A stretch of DNA of 52,513 nt from an uncultured Ruminococcus sp. (GTDB lineage Bacteria; Bacillota; Clostridia; Oscillospirales; Ruminococcaceae). A model generated the notes under the pieces. It was given only the letters and a program-made list of their open reading frames with translations. It had not been told where the DNA came from and ran no database searches. The DNA lies in the NCBI GenBank assembly GCA_910576995.1, contig CAJTLC010000019.1, positions 1 to 52,513 of the forward strand, in the 5' to 3' direction. Position numbers and translations under genes: made by a program. Below, piece after piece: positions 27,187 through 35,939 of this stretch; position 1 is the stretch's first letter, and each line of letters begins with the position of its first letter.

Positions 27187-27369
27187 GTGTGTTGACACTA
27201 TCCGAAATGCTCGGATTGCAGATATATTTTTCGTATTTCAAGGCAAAAATCCGCCGGCATACTGTCGCACCACGGGCGTTCCCTTCGGTCATATGACAAG
27301 AATTTTTAACGCAGAAAGACGGAAAATATATCTGTAAGACGTGCGTAGAGCGGTAGCGTCAACACACCC
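27187..27369. mobile_element. Palindromic MITE-like element, family 2
   Basis: 183 bp with ends GGGTGTGTTGACACTA and TAGCGTCAACACACCC. Imperfect inverted similarity continues inwards (AGATATATTTTTCGT against its complement). No open frame. It lies between the promoter and the first gene of the sugar ABC operon. Confidence 0.75.
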
Positions 27370-27370
27370 A

Positions 27371-27424
27371 AAAACCTGTCCACATATGAAAATCCATACA
27401 TAATCTCTATGTGAGCAGGTTTCT
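27371..27424 (+). repeat. Leader hairpin family, copy D
   Basis: AAAACCTGTCCACATA pairs with TATGTGAGCAGGTTTCT around a 21-base loop, 40 bases before the start of the binding-protein gene. Confidence 0.65.
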
Positions 27425-27464
27425 ATACTAAATGCCATATATCATTTATTTAAGGATTGAGAGT

Positions 27465-28769
27465 ATGAAAAAATATTTTACGACGACAGCGATATGCTGT
27501 CTGATAACTCTCTCTGCTTGCGGTGAAAAAAGTAAAACTGCGGTTGAACCTGACGGGAAACTCGATCCGTGTACGCTTCGCTTTTCATGGTGGGGCGGCG
27601 ACGATCGTCATGAAGCTACACTTAAAGCAATAGAACTGTGGAATAAAAAAAATCCGAAAATCGAAATAATTCCCGAATACGGCGGCTGGGACGGATGGAC
27701 GGAAAAAGTCAGCGCGCAGATAAGCGGCGGAACCGAACCAGATATCATGCAAATCAATTACGATTGGCTCATTTCATTCTCGCCCGACGGAAACGGTTTT
27801 TATGATCTCAGAAAGCTTGATAGTCAGCTTGATATCACAAACTTTGACGACAGCGTTATTTCTTTTGGAAAAGTCGACGGAGTCTTAAACGCTGTAACCG
27901 TTTCAATCAGCGGAAGAGGTATGTTCTATAATTCCGAAACTTACAAGCGGCTGGGGGCGGATTATCCCGAAACCTGGAGCGATCTTATTGCGCTTGGCGA
28001 AAAATTCAGCAGCGAGGATATTTATCCTATTGATCTCGATATTCAATCAGGCGGAACGGCTTGGTATCTTGCGGTAGTTTACATTCAGCAGCAGACGGGA
28101 CGCCGTTTTATTTCTATGGACGGCGAATTGGGATTCACGGAAGACGATATCAGGAACGCCCTTGATTTTTACAAACTGCTTGAGGAAAACCATGTTATCA
28201 GAACTGTTGACGTCCGGACGGATGAGGACGGCAGCGCGTCGCTTTATCAGTCTCCGGAATTTATCGACGGCAGAGTTGCAGGCGTTCTGGAATGGGGTAG
28301 TTCTGTCGGAAAGTATGAAATGGCACTCCCAGACGGCGTTCTTGAAGCAGGTCCGTTACTGTCGGACGATAATGGAAACTGCAGCGGCTGGATGATAAAG
28401 CCATCCGTAATGTACGCATTGTCGAAGAATACCAAATATCCCGACGAAGCGGCAGCTTTTATGAATTTCCTGCTGAATGATGAAGAATGTGCGGAAATCC
28501 TCGGCACCACAAGAGGTATACCGTCATCCCATAAAGTTGAGGAGCATCTTGAGAAAAAGAAACTTCTGAAAGGTCTCGCACAGGAAAATGACGAGCTTCT
28601 CGAAAATCTTGATACTGTAACAATAAGCCCATATATGGAGCTTTCTCAGTTGAAGAATATCTACAATACAACAATTGAAAACGTATCTTACGGAAAAATT
28701 GATACGCAGGAGGCGGCACACGAAATGTATGTTTCTATCAGCGAATATCTGGAGAAGATAAGAAAATGA
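27465..28769 (+). CDS. Sugar ABC transporter lipoprotein (solute binding, CUT1 type)
   Basis: 434 residues; the ATG at 27465 follows GGAT at seven bases. A lipoprotein signal (LITLSACG) puts it on the outer face of the membrane. The fold and motifs (LRFSWWGGDDRHEATLKAI, EPDIMQINYDWL, and a C-terminal MNFLLNDEECAEILGTTRGIPSS) are those of extracellular solute-binding family 1. Followed by two permeases and a GH105 hydrolase, it most likely binds unsaturated rhamnogalacturonan disaccharides. No ATPase is in the operon; a shared MsmK-type ATPase elsewhere is typical. Confidence 0.9.
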   Translation: MKKYFTTTAICCLITLSACGEKSKTAVEPDGKLDPCTLRFSWWGGDDRHEATLKAIELWNKKNPKIEIIPEYGGWDGWTEKVSAQISGGTEPDIMQINYDWLISFSPDGNGFYDLRKLDSQLDITNFDDSVISFGKVDGVLNAVTVSISGRGMFYNSETYKRLGADYPETWSDLIALGEKFSSEDIYPIDLDIQSGGTAWYLAVVYIQQQTGRRFISMDGELGFTEDDIRNALDFYKLLEENHVIRTVDVRTDEDGSASLYQSPEFIDGRVAGVLEWGSSVGKYEMALPDGVLEAGPLLSDDNGNCSGWMIKPSVMYALSKNTKYPDEAAAFMNFLLNDEECAEILGTTRGIPSSHKVEEHLEKKKLLKGLAQENDELLENLDTVTISPYMELSQLKNIYNTTIENVSYGKIDTQEAAHEMYVSISEYLEKIRK

Positions 28770-29659
28770 AAAAACGCGTTTATCAAAATCCCGTAGGCGT
28801 TGGGAAGTATACGGGTTTGATGCTGATAATTCCCTTTATATTAGGATTCTTACTGTTCACTCTTTATCCTTTCTTATCATCGTTCATACTTGGCATAACA
28901 GATTACGACGGCATACATGTGCCTGTTTTTTCCGGTATCGACAATTATGCGTCGATGCTGAAAAACCGCGAATTACGCAACGCTGCATTGGTAACAATAA
29001 AATACACTGTTATCCTTGTCCCTTTGAAGCTTATTGTGTCGCTTGCCGCTGCGCTTTTGCTCAATCTGGAATTAAAGTTCATGGGAATATACCGCACGAT
29101 TTTTTACATTCCTTCGATACTCGGCTCAAATTTAGCTATCGTAATTATGTGGCAGTTTCTCTTTACATCGAACGGTCTGGCGAATCAACTGTTCGGTCTT
29201 ATCGGAATTGAACCGATAGGCTGGTACGGAGATTCTAACGGAGCAATGGCTATAATAATCCTTCTTCGCTTATGGGAATTCGGCTCGGCGATGATCATTT
29301 TTCTGAATGCGCTTCGTGATATTCCCCGTGAATATTACGAAGCTGCAAAAGTTGATGGATGCGGAAAGGTGCGAAGTTTTTTCAGTATAACTCTTCCGCT
29401 GCTGAAAAACGTGATCTTTCTGAATCTTATTTTACAGCTTATATCGGCGATGCAGGAATTCAATGCGCCCTACATGATAACCGGAGGCGGCCCCATGAAA
29501 AGCACCTATACGGTAGGAATGCTGATATACGACGAAATGTTCCGATACCGCAACGCCGGCTATGCGAACGCGGTATCTTGGGTTCTTTTCATGCTCATTA
29601 CCGCAGCGGTGATACTTTTATTTGCACTGACGGGCAGAAACAGGGAGGAGCGCGTATGA
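28766..29659 (+). CDS. Sugar ABC transporter permease 1
   Basis: 297 residues with six membrane segments and the MalF-type EAA loop (EYYEAAKVDGCGKVRSFFSITLP). Its ATGA overlap with the binding-protein gene shows translational coupling. It forms the channel with the second permease. Confidence 0.93.
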   Translation: MKKRVYQNPVGVGKYTGLMLIIPFILGFLLFTLYPFLSSFILGITDYDGIHVPVFSGIDNYASMLKNRELRNAALVTIKYTVILVPLKLIVSLAAALLLNLELKFMGIYRTIFYIPSILGSNLAIVIMWQFLFTSNGLANQLFGLIGIEPIGWYGDSNGAMAIIILLRLWEFGSAMIIFLNALRDIPREYYEAAKVDGCGKVRSFFSITLPLLKNVIFLNLILQLISAMQEFNAPYMITGGGPMKSTYTVGMLIYDEMFRYRNAGYANAVSWVLFMLITAAVILLFALTGRNREERV

Positions 29660-30483
29660 AAAAATTTCTGATATATCTTTTCATGACGACTGCCGCTCTG
29701 GTAATGATCTATCCCCTCTTGTGGCTTGTCGGGGCAAGCTTCAAATCAAATGAAGAAATATTTTCGTCGCCGTGGTTTATTCCGGAAAGTATAAACCTCT
29801 CGGTTTACAAGAAAGCGTGGCAGACTGTGACCGGACATAACATGGGACATTATTTCTTCAATACATTCAAGATCATAATTCCAAAAACGATTTTTACCGT
29901 GATCTCCTCCACGCTGACAGCATATGGGTTCGCACGGTTCGATTTCCCATTCAAAAGGCTGTTTTACGCGCTTTTTATGGGTACAATGTTTATGCCTGCC
30001 ATTGTAACGATAATGCCGTCGTATCTTATGTGGAGCAGGATAGGCGTTCTTGATACGTACATTCCGCTTACTTTGCCTGCATTATTTGCATCCGAGGGAA
30101 CTTTCGTATTTATGCTTATTCAGTTTTTTAAGGGGATTCCGAAAGAATTCGACGAAGCGGCGCGAATTGACGGCTGTAACTGCATACAGCTTCTTATATA
30201 CATACTTGCGCCATGTATTCGACCTGTAATAGTGTCGATCTCAGTGTTTACTTTTTTATGGACAATGAACGATTTTCTGAATCCGCTGATCGTGATAAGT
30301 TCTGTAGAGAAGTACCCGCTTTCTCTGATATTAAGGCTTTCCGCAGACAGTACAGGAAACGGCTATGAGCAGAACAAAATAATTGCGGTATCTGTCATCG
30401 GTCTTATACCGTCTATTGCAATATTTGCAGCTGCACAAAAAAAATTTATAAGCGGTATAACCGCAGGAGGCTTGTCGGGATGA
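29656..30483 (+). CDS. Sugar ABC transporter permease 2
   Basis: 275 residues; ATG at 29656 overlaps the upstream stop (ATGA) and follows GGGAGGAG. Six membrane segments, MalG-type, with the EAA loop FDEAARIDGCNCIQLL. It pairs with permease 1 and depends on an ATPase encoded elsewhere. Confidence 0.93.
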   Translation: MKKFLIYLFMTTAALVMIYPLLWLVGASFKSNEEIFSSPWFIPESINLSVYKKAWQTVTGHNMGHYFFNTFKIIIPKTIFTVISSTLTAYGFARFDFPFKRLFYALFMGTMFMPAIVTIMPSYLMWSRIGVLDTYIPLTLPALFASEGTFVFMLIQFFKGIPKEFDEAARIDGCNCIQLLIYILAPCIRPVIVSISVFTFLWTMNDFLNPLIVISSVEKYPLSLILRLSADSTGNGYEQNKIIAVSVIGLIPSIAIFAAAQKKFISGITAGGLSG

Positions 30484-31637
30484 CAAACACAACCTTGATC
30501 GAACAAATCGCTCGTGAATATATTGAAAGACTCGTGCTGACCTCCGAGCCGCTTAATCCGAAATGGAACAGAGAAAATTATATTTTTAAAAAGAAGCCGA
30601 AATGGAATTATATGGATAGCTGCATGATAAGGGCGCTGCTGAAATATTCGGAAAAAACAAATGATACGCGTATGATAGCCTATGCTGTGAAATTTGTCAA
30701 CAGCTATGTAAACAAGAACGGTGATATACCGACAATGTCGGCGGCTGATTTTAATCTTGATAATATTTGCGGCGGAATTAATCTTATAAAGCTTTACAAA
30801 ATGATCGGCGACGAACGTTATCGGCTTGCTTACGAAAAACTCTATTTGGAGCAGCTTGCAAAACAGCCGCGGCTAAAATGCGGATGCTATTGGCATAAGG
30901 CGATATATCCACATCAGATGTGGCTTGACGGAGCATATATGGCTCTGCCGTTTTTGGCTGAATATGGCAAAATAAACAACAAGAGTGATTTGATCAGCGA
31001 TGCGGTGGAACAACTGAAATGCATCAGAAAAATAATGCGCGACAGCAAAAGCGGACTTTACTATCACGGCTATAATGAGACGAGGGAAATGAATTGGGCA
31101 GATAAAACAACCGGGCTTTCATCAAATTTCTGGCTGCGTTCAAACGGTTGGCTTTGCGCAGGTCTGGCTGATTTTTATGAAATAACCGAAGACAGATTTT
31201 GCAGGAATATGCTTTTGGATCTTTTAGAAGCATTAGAAGCCTGCATGACCGAGGAGCATATGCTTATGCAATTGCCCGCTATTCCCGATATTCCGGGAAA
31301 TTATCCCGAAACAAGCGGAACTCTTTTATATGCCTATGGAGCGATCAAGGGGTATTGTCTGGGAGCGGCTGAAAAAAAATCTGCTGACCGCGGAAAAGCG
31401 TCGCTGAATACAGTAACGGAGCGTTATATAATTCACAATAATGGAATTCCCGTTTTGAAGAATATTTGTCTGATGGGCGGACTGGGCGGAACGAGCGAGC
31501 GCGACGGTTCTGCGGAATATTATCTAAGCGAACGAATCGTTGAAAACGAAGCCAAGGGAATCGCACCATATCTTATGGCAGCATCTGAATTGTATAGCAG
31601 CTCTATTTCGAAGAACACTTTGCTGCCTGACGGCTGA
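30480..31637 (+). CDS. GH105 unsaturated rhamnogalacturonyl hydrolase
   Basis: 385 residues; ATG overlaps the permease stop. It resembles Bacillus YteR/YesR: an alpha6/alpha6 barrel with the WLDGAYMALPFLAEYG block that carries the catalytic Asp, SNFWLRSNGW, and a terminal GLGGTSERDGSAEYYLSE. No signal peptide, so it is cytosolic. It splits the unsaturated galacturonyl-rhamnose imported by the preceding ABC system, the last step of rhamnogalacturonan use. GH88-type uronyl hydrolase is an alternative. Confidence 0.9.
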   Translation: MTNTTLIEQIAREYIERLVLTSEPLNPKWNRENYIFKKKPKWNYMDSCMIRALLKYSEKTNDTRMIAYAVKFVNSYVNKNGDIPTMSAADFNLDNICGGINLIKLYKMIGDERYRLAYEKLYLEQLAKQPRLKCGCYWHKAIYPHQMWLDGAYMALPFLAEYGKINNKSDLISDAVEQLKCIRKIMRDSKSGLYYHGYNETREMNWADKTTGLSSNFWLRSNGWLCAGLADFYEITEDRFCRNMLLDLLEALEACMTEEHMLMQLPAIPDIPGNYPETSGTLLYAYGAIKGYCLGAAEKKSADRGKASLNTVTERYIIHNNGIPVLKNICLMGGLGGTSERDGSAEYYLSERIVENEAKGIAPYLMAASELYSSSISKNTLLPDG

Positions 31638-31924
31638 CGAGAACTCTTCTATCGCGCTGCCAAGATTTATCCACATTGAAGATATCCAGTGGAATGTAAA
31701 GCGACGACACTTCAGCCGTCGCTTTCTACTGTCTTTTAACATGTGAACACGCTCTACAGTTGTCATATGAACCAACAAAAAATCCCATAAGAATAATATA
31801 GGAAGAAAAATCACGCCGAGCGATGTTTCTGTAGGAAAACTCGCTTTCTTCGATTTTATGATATAAGTGGCTCTATTCAGCATTAGTGGTCATTAAGAGA
31901 TATTAAGGCTAATGTCATTAAGCT
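31638..31924. other. Intergenic stretch without a convincing gene
   Basis: It holds the terminator of the sugar operon (31697) and AT-rich sequence. A frame of about 119 codons on the minus strand has no ribosome site and no family resemblance and is judged spurious. Confidence 0.6.
31697..31730 (+). terminator. Terminator of the sugar ABC-GH105 operon
   Basis: AAAGCGACG...CGTCGCTTT stem with a 10-base loop and a T-rich tail. Confidence 0.75.
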
Positions 31925-32242
31925 AGAACCTGTACCAATAGCATGCAAAAATAGGAAAATTGTAGTATAATAGAAATATGATAATCGAAAATAAAAGAAA
32001 AGCATATGAAAAATACTTTTGAAACATTTTACAACATAAAGGTGGACATTTCAAAAAGACTTGATTCCACCTTTAAAGTCATGCCCAAACGGTGGAAAGT
32101 TGAACGTACTTTTTCATGGTTATGTCATTCCAGACGTTTTTCAAAAGAATATGAAATCAAAACTGTTTATGCTGAAACTATGGTTATTATTTCACATCTG
32201 CACACTCTGTTAAATCGTTTTTTGCTTATTGGTACAAGTTCT
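31925..32242 (+). mobile_element. Internally deleted IS5-type element with both ends
   Basis: 318 bp bounded by inverted ends AGAACCTGTACCAATA and TATTGGTACAAGTTCT. Inside is only the C-terminal piece of an IS5-family DDE transposase (about 32006-32266: KVMPKRWKVERTFSWLCHSRR...), so it cannot move by itself. The ends begin AGAACCTGT, like the leader hairpins in the first half of the window. Confidence 0.7.
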
Positions 32243-32287
32243 CAATATAATCATGTAATAACATAACTGCATTACAAAGAAAAAACC

Positions 32288-33073
32288 TTATATATCTGCA
32301 AGATTTAAGAGTTTTCTAAGTTTGTTGATTTTGCCGACCTGCTGTGCGTTGAGATTCAGCAGACTTTTGTAATGCTGAATGACCTCGCTGTTTACAGCAT
32401 GAACAAGAATGGGTGCTTCCTGACATATCAGTATCAAGTTGCCGTAGCTGTCATCATGTGATGCGCTGTAGGGAATTTTATGATGACAATGAATTTGCTT
32501 CAATAATTTGCCGTGACTGACATTATCAAAGAATGACTTTATATCCACGTCTACAACATAATGTAAATGCTGTGTCTGTATCATTTTGTAGACCTGAGAG
32601 ATAGCATTTTCTGCACTTCTGTTTGGTCTGAACCCATTGCTTCGCTCAAAGAATTTCGCTTCGCATATAGGCTCAAGTATCTGCAAAAAGCATTGCTGTA
32701 TCAGCCTGTCCATTATCGTGGGTATGCCCAGCGGACGGGGTTTGCCGTTGTCCTTTGGTATTTCTACTCTGCGGATTTTATTAGGCTGATACCATATAAG
32801 TCTTTTCTGTATGTGTGAAATTAAGTTGGATATGCTCCATTTATTCAAATCTTCGATTGTTTTTCCGTCTGCTCCCGCTGTTTTACTGCCTTTATTCCTT
32901 TTAATGTTCCTGTAAGCAAGTTTGATATTATCCTCACTTGCCACATATTGCATAAGATGTCTGAAACAGCAATTGTTCTTACTTTCTGCATACAGCTTAT
33001 CAAGTGTACTTTGCAAATCGTAATATTCAGCATTTCGCAAACGTGCTTTCTTTTTCGGTTTATTCTTTGCCAA
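32288..33073 (-). pseudogene. Group II intron reverse transcriptase with internal deletion, fused to HNH end
   Basis: 261 residues from a TTG start (AGGAG ten bases upstream); intact relatives have 420-600. The N-terminal part is a normal group II RT up to the first catalytic region (DVDIKSFFDNVSHGKLLKQI). At about base 32491 it jumps straight to the C-terminal HNH endonuclease (CHHKIP...DDSYGNLILI...VHA). The YADD catalytic motif, thumb and maturase domain are missing, while the frame is kept. It can be neither a polymerase nor a maturase; whether the HNH still cuts is unknown. Confidence 0.85.
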
Positions 33074-33799
33074 AGTCAGTTGCTCTCCTATAAGGATTTC
33101 GCTTTTCTTAGTCTTACCCGAACCTTTTGTTTTCAGTTATTTAAGTTTTAATGATATTGAATGACTAACGGCTATCCCTCCACGGCTTGTTATCACCGCT
33201 TCATAGGTACTGTGCCGTCGCTCTCAGTCAGATAAAGAAACGTTGTGTATTTCCGTTTCAACACTTCATCGTGTGCAATCACTCCGTGTTCTGACCTTTC
33301 CACGTTCCGATATTCCTATCTGTACATATATCTGTAGGCTTTGGCTTTAGTCCTGTATGCTGGGCGGCTCCTGTAAAGCCGCAGGGAATTTCATAACGAA
33401 TAATTTTACTTTACCTCACATACCTCCGCTTAACGAAGAACAGCATTTCTACTATTTAGCGCTATAGACCCGTACATTCGCCATTTCGTCAGTTGCTTCT
33501 TAGCAACATTCTCACCATAGATATTTTATAGACCTCCGGCATATCATCTGCATATCCCACCTCTGGGACACTTGTCGCGGCTTAACCCGTTTGGGCAGAC
33601 TTCTGCCGACTTCAGCGGACTTTACACCATTATTACATTGCAATAATTACAGCATACCGCAGTATCAAGTCAGGCGTTTCAGGACGTTACTCCCTCATTC
33701 CACCTGTCGGAATATCAGTTCTCCAAGAACCGTATTCAAATAATAATATATTTTCATACGACCTTGTGCGTAACCTTTTCAGTTACGAACGTGTCGTAC
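32288..33799 (-). mobile_element. Degenerate group II intron inserted in a nifB-like gene
   Basis: On the minus strand the nifB frame runs into GTACGACACGTTCG at 33799, close to the GUGCG start of bacterial group II introns, followed by about 700 bases of structured non-coding sequence and then the RT gene. No domain V-like hairpin or 3' splice site is visible downstream of the RT remnant; an IS5-type remnant lies 46 bases on. The 3' end is therefore probably lost and splicing impossible. Confidence 0.7.
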
Positions 33800-34129
33800 G
33801 TTCATGTACTTTATATGCTGCGGAAAATTCTCTTTTACTTTTCTGAACGTTTCCAGTGCATAATCAGATGCGAGAGTATCTCCCGGTCCTGCAACCTTGA
33901 TCTCGTGACATATTTCCAATGCTTTTTTCAGTATATCAACGCTTTCGTCGGGAGTTATGACCTTTGAGGTTACTCTGGGTCTTTCTTCGTCATCGCTTAT
34001 CACTCTGTCGCAGAACCGACAGGCAATACTGCACCCGGGACTTACAGGCAAATGGATTCTTCCTGTGTTATTTTTATGTCCACCAAAGCATGGATGCGAA
34101 TTTTGCAGATCTTTGTATATATTGCTCAT
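33800..34129 (-). pseudogene. NifB-like radical SAM protein, N-terminal piece only
   Basis: About 110 residues remain of a normal 290-450. They include the family start HPCFGG, RIHLPVSPGCSIACRFC with the CxxxCxxC cluster motif, and AGPGDTLASDYALETFRKVKENFP. The frame ends where the group II intron begins, in the place of the STNGLLL block. No continuation is found beyond the intron. NifB makes the nitrogenase cofactor core; related proteins serve nitrogenase-like enzymes, including methylthio-alkane reductase used in sulfur salvage. With cysK and a tRNA next to it and sulfur genes around, the second role is the better guess. The start has AAAGAGGTG upstream. Confidence 0.8.
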
Positions 34130-34145
34130 TTAATTTCACCTCTTT

Positions 34146-34218
34146 TGGCGATGCTGAGCGGATTTGAACCGCCAACTTCGGTTTTGCAGACCTATGCCAT
34201 TCCAACGGCTACAGCATC
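34146..34218 (-). tRNA. Unusual tRNA with Cys anticodon (GCA)
   Basis: On the minus strand: acceptor GATGCTG/CAGCATC (7 bp), D stem GCCG/TGGC, anticodon loop CTGCAAA (GCA), T arm GGCGG-TTCAAAT-CCGCT, and an encoded CCA. Two oddities: the discriminator is G, whereas tRNA-Cys normally carries U at position 73, the main CysRS identity base; and the anticodon stem (TAGGT/ACCGA) has an A-G mismatch. It lies 16 bases upstream of the nifB-like start. It may be a decayed or specialised tRNA. Confidence 0.75.
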
Positions 34219-34229
34219 ATCTACAACCT

Positions 34230-34290
34230 CTAAAACAAAAAGACCGGAGGAATCGTAAGTGAAATTCACCTAACAAAACCTCCGGTCTTT
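34230..34290 (-). terminator. Terminator between cysK and the tRNA
   Basis: Minus strand: AAAGACCGGAGG / CCTCCGGTCTTT perfect 12-bp stem across about 28 bases, followed by TTTTTGTTTT. It lies 180 bases past the cysK stop; no gene is seen in that 180-base gap. Confidence 0.8.
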
Positions 34291-34468
34291 CCGTTCAGTC
34301 TTTTAACCTGTATTTTTTTGTTTTTTCTATTTGTACAATGAGAATGATACTTCCGTATTTTGTGATGCTAAGAAGCTTTTCAAGCATTTCTAAATGCGAA
34401 TGCTCCAAGGATCTGCTTTTTCACTACTATTTCGCTCATTCAAATTCCCACCATTCCAAAAGTGTTCA

Positions 34469-35407
34469 TCAGTTATTGCTGAACAACGGTGTAGACAAAT
34501 ATCTGTCGCCCGAATCAGGAAGAAGTGCAACAATAATCTTTCCTGCATTTTCAGGACGCTGTGCAAGGATAGCTGCTGCCTTGAGCGCTGCACCGGAGGA
34601 GATACCTACAAGGATTCCCTCGCTCTGTGCAAAACGTCTGCCCTCTGCAAACGCATCTTCATTTTCGATTGCGATAACCTCATCGTAAACGGCGGTATTG
34701 AGCGTATCCGGAACGAAACCTGCTCCAATGCCCTGAATCTTGTGAGGACCCGCCTTGCCCTCTGAAAGAACCGGACTGCCGGCCGGTTCAACTGCGACAA
34801 CCTTCACATTGGGATTCTGTTCCTTCAAATACTCGCCGACACCTGTAACCGTACCGCCTGTGCCTACACCTGCAACAAAGATGTCAACCTTACCGTCTGT
34901 CTGCTCCCAGATCTCAGGACCTGTTGTTGCCTTATGAACTGCAGGATTTGCAGGATTGACAAACTGTCCGAGAATGACAGAACCCTCTATCTGCTGATTA
35001 AGCTCCTCTGCTTTTGCGATAGCTCCTTTCATTCCCTTTGCGCCCTCGGTAAGTACAAGTTCAGCGCCATATGCTTTCAGAAGATTTCTTCTCTCAACGC
35101 TCATGGTATCGGGAAGTATGAGGATCGCTTTGTATCCCTTAGATGCTGCTACAGCCGCAAGTCCAATACCTGTGTTGCCGGAAGTCGGCTCGATGATCGT
35201 TGCACCGGGCTTCAAAATCCCCTTGGCTTCGGCATCTTCAATCATCGCCAGTGCAATTCTGTCCTTAACGGAGCCTGCCGGATTGAGATACTCCAGCTTT
35301 GCAAGAATGGTTGCATTGTTTATTCCAGCTTTCTTTGTATAGCCGTTAAGTTTAAGTATCGGTGTACCGCCGATAAGTTCCAATGCGCTTTCCTTAATAT
35401 TGCTCAT
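34469..35407 (-). CDS. cysK: Cysteine synthase A (O-acetylserine sulfhydrylase)
   Basis: 312 residues, full length. ACGGAGG lies nine bases before ATG. The PLP-binding Lys is in NPAGSVKDR, the substrate loop is SGNTGIG, the phosphate-binding loop is GTGGTVTGVG, and the terminal SGDRYLSTPLF is typical. It makes cysteine from O-acetylserine and sulfide in the cytosol. Its promoter holds a CCTAT-N7-ATAGG palindrome just past the transcription start, as in metY and rrf2, which points to repression by the Rrf2/CymR-like protein at 45877. No cysE is in the window. Confidence 0.95.
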   Translation of the reverse strand: MSNIKESALELIGGTPILKLNGYTKKAGINNATILAKLEYLNPAGSVKDRIALAMIEDAEAKGILKPGATIIEPTSGNTGIGLAAVAASKGYKAILILPDTMSVERRNLLKAYGAELVLTEGAKGMKGAIAKAEELNQQIEGSVILGQFVNPANPAVHKATTGPEIWEQTDGKVDIFVAGVGTGGTVTGVGEYLKEQNPNVKVVAVEPAGSPVLSEGKAGPHKIQGIGAGFVPDTLNTAVYDEVIAIENEDAFAEGRRFAQSEGILVGISSGAALKAAAILAQRPENAGKIIVALLPDSGDRYLSTPLFSNN

Positions 35408-35441
35408 GATAATTACCTCCGTAAAATAATTTCTTGGTTAT

Positions 35442-35458
35442 CCTATTTTTTGTATAGG
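35442..35458. promoter_or_regulatory. CCTAT-N7-ATAGG operator of cysK
   Basis: Perfect 17-bp palindrome at about +13 to +29 relative to the predicted start; the same motif is at metY and rrf2. Confidence 0.7.
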
Positions 35459-35477
35459 TTTTATCGGGTATGTACTT

Positions 35478-35506
35478 AGTATACACCATATTTTTCATTT
35501 TGTCAA
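35478..35506 (-). promoter_or_regulatory. cysK promoter
   Basis: Minus strand: TTGACA, 17 bases, TATACT. Confidence 0.85.
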
Positions 35507-35525
35507 GGGGTTTGGAAAAATTTCG

Positions 35526-35939
35526 TTATATACAAAATCTATTGAAAACCATAGACTGATTCAATAACCAATATGAAGTTTTTCCTGCCTGAGGTGCCAG
35601 AAGAGAATCGTGTGTAGAAACGATAAGAATGTGATCGTTATTGGCATATTCGTTCAGAACATTACGGACGATTTCAGCGCTGCCGGCGTCTAAATTTAAT
35701 GTGGGCTCATCCGCAATCAAAATCTCCGTATGAAGCGGCAAAATTCTTGCCAGCATTACTCTGCGGTATTCTCCGCCGGAAACTTCTGACGGATAGGATT
35801 TCAGAATATGCGTGATACGCAGAATTTCAAGAAATGTCTGCAATTCTGTTTCATCTATATTTCTGCCGCTCAGCTCTGACGGCATTCTTATATTGTTCAA
35901 AACATCAAGTTCGGGAATCAGAACGTTTCCCTGCATCAT
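35526..35939 (-). pseudogene. ABC transporter ATPase, C-terminal fragment (MacB/LolD type)
   Basis: 137 residues beginning at the Q-loop (MMQGNVLIPELDVLNNI) and including signature SGGEYRRVMLARI, Walker B ILIADEPT and the H-loop VSTHDS. The Walker A half is gone: at about 35940 the sequence changes to an IS5-type transposase. It belonged to an efflux-type ABC transporter; the membrane-segment piece at 36361-36442 may be another part of the same system. Confidence 0.85.

Noticed and set aside
31524..31883. A 119-codon minus-strand frame after the GH105 gene
   Set aside because: No ribosome site, it overlaps the operon terminator and GH105 coding sequence, and its composition is unlike a protein.
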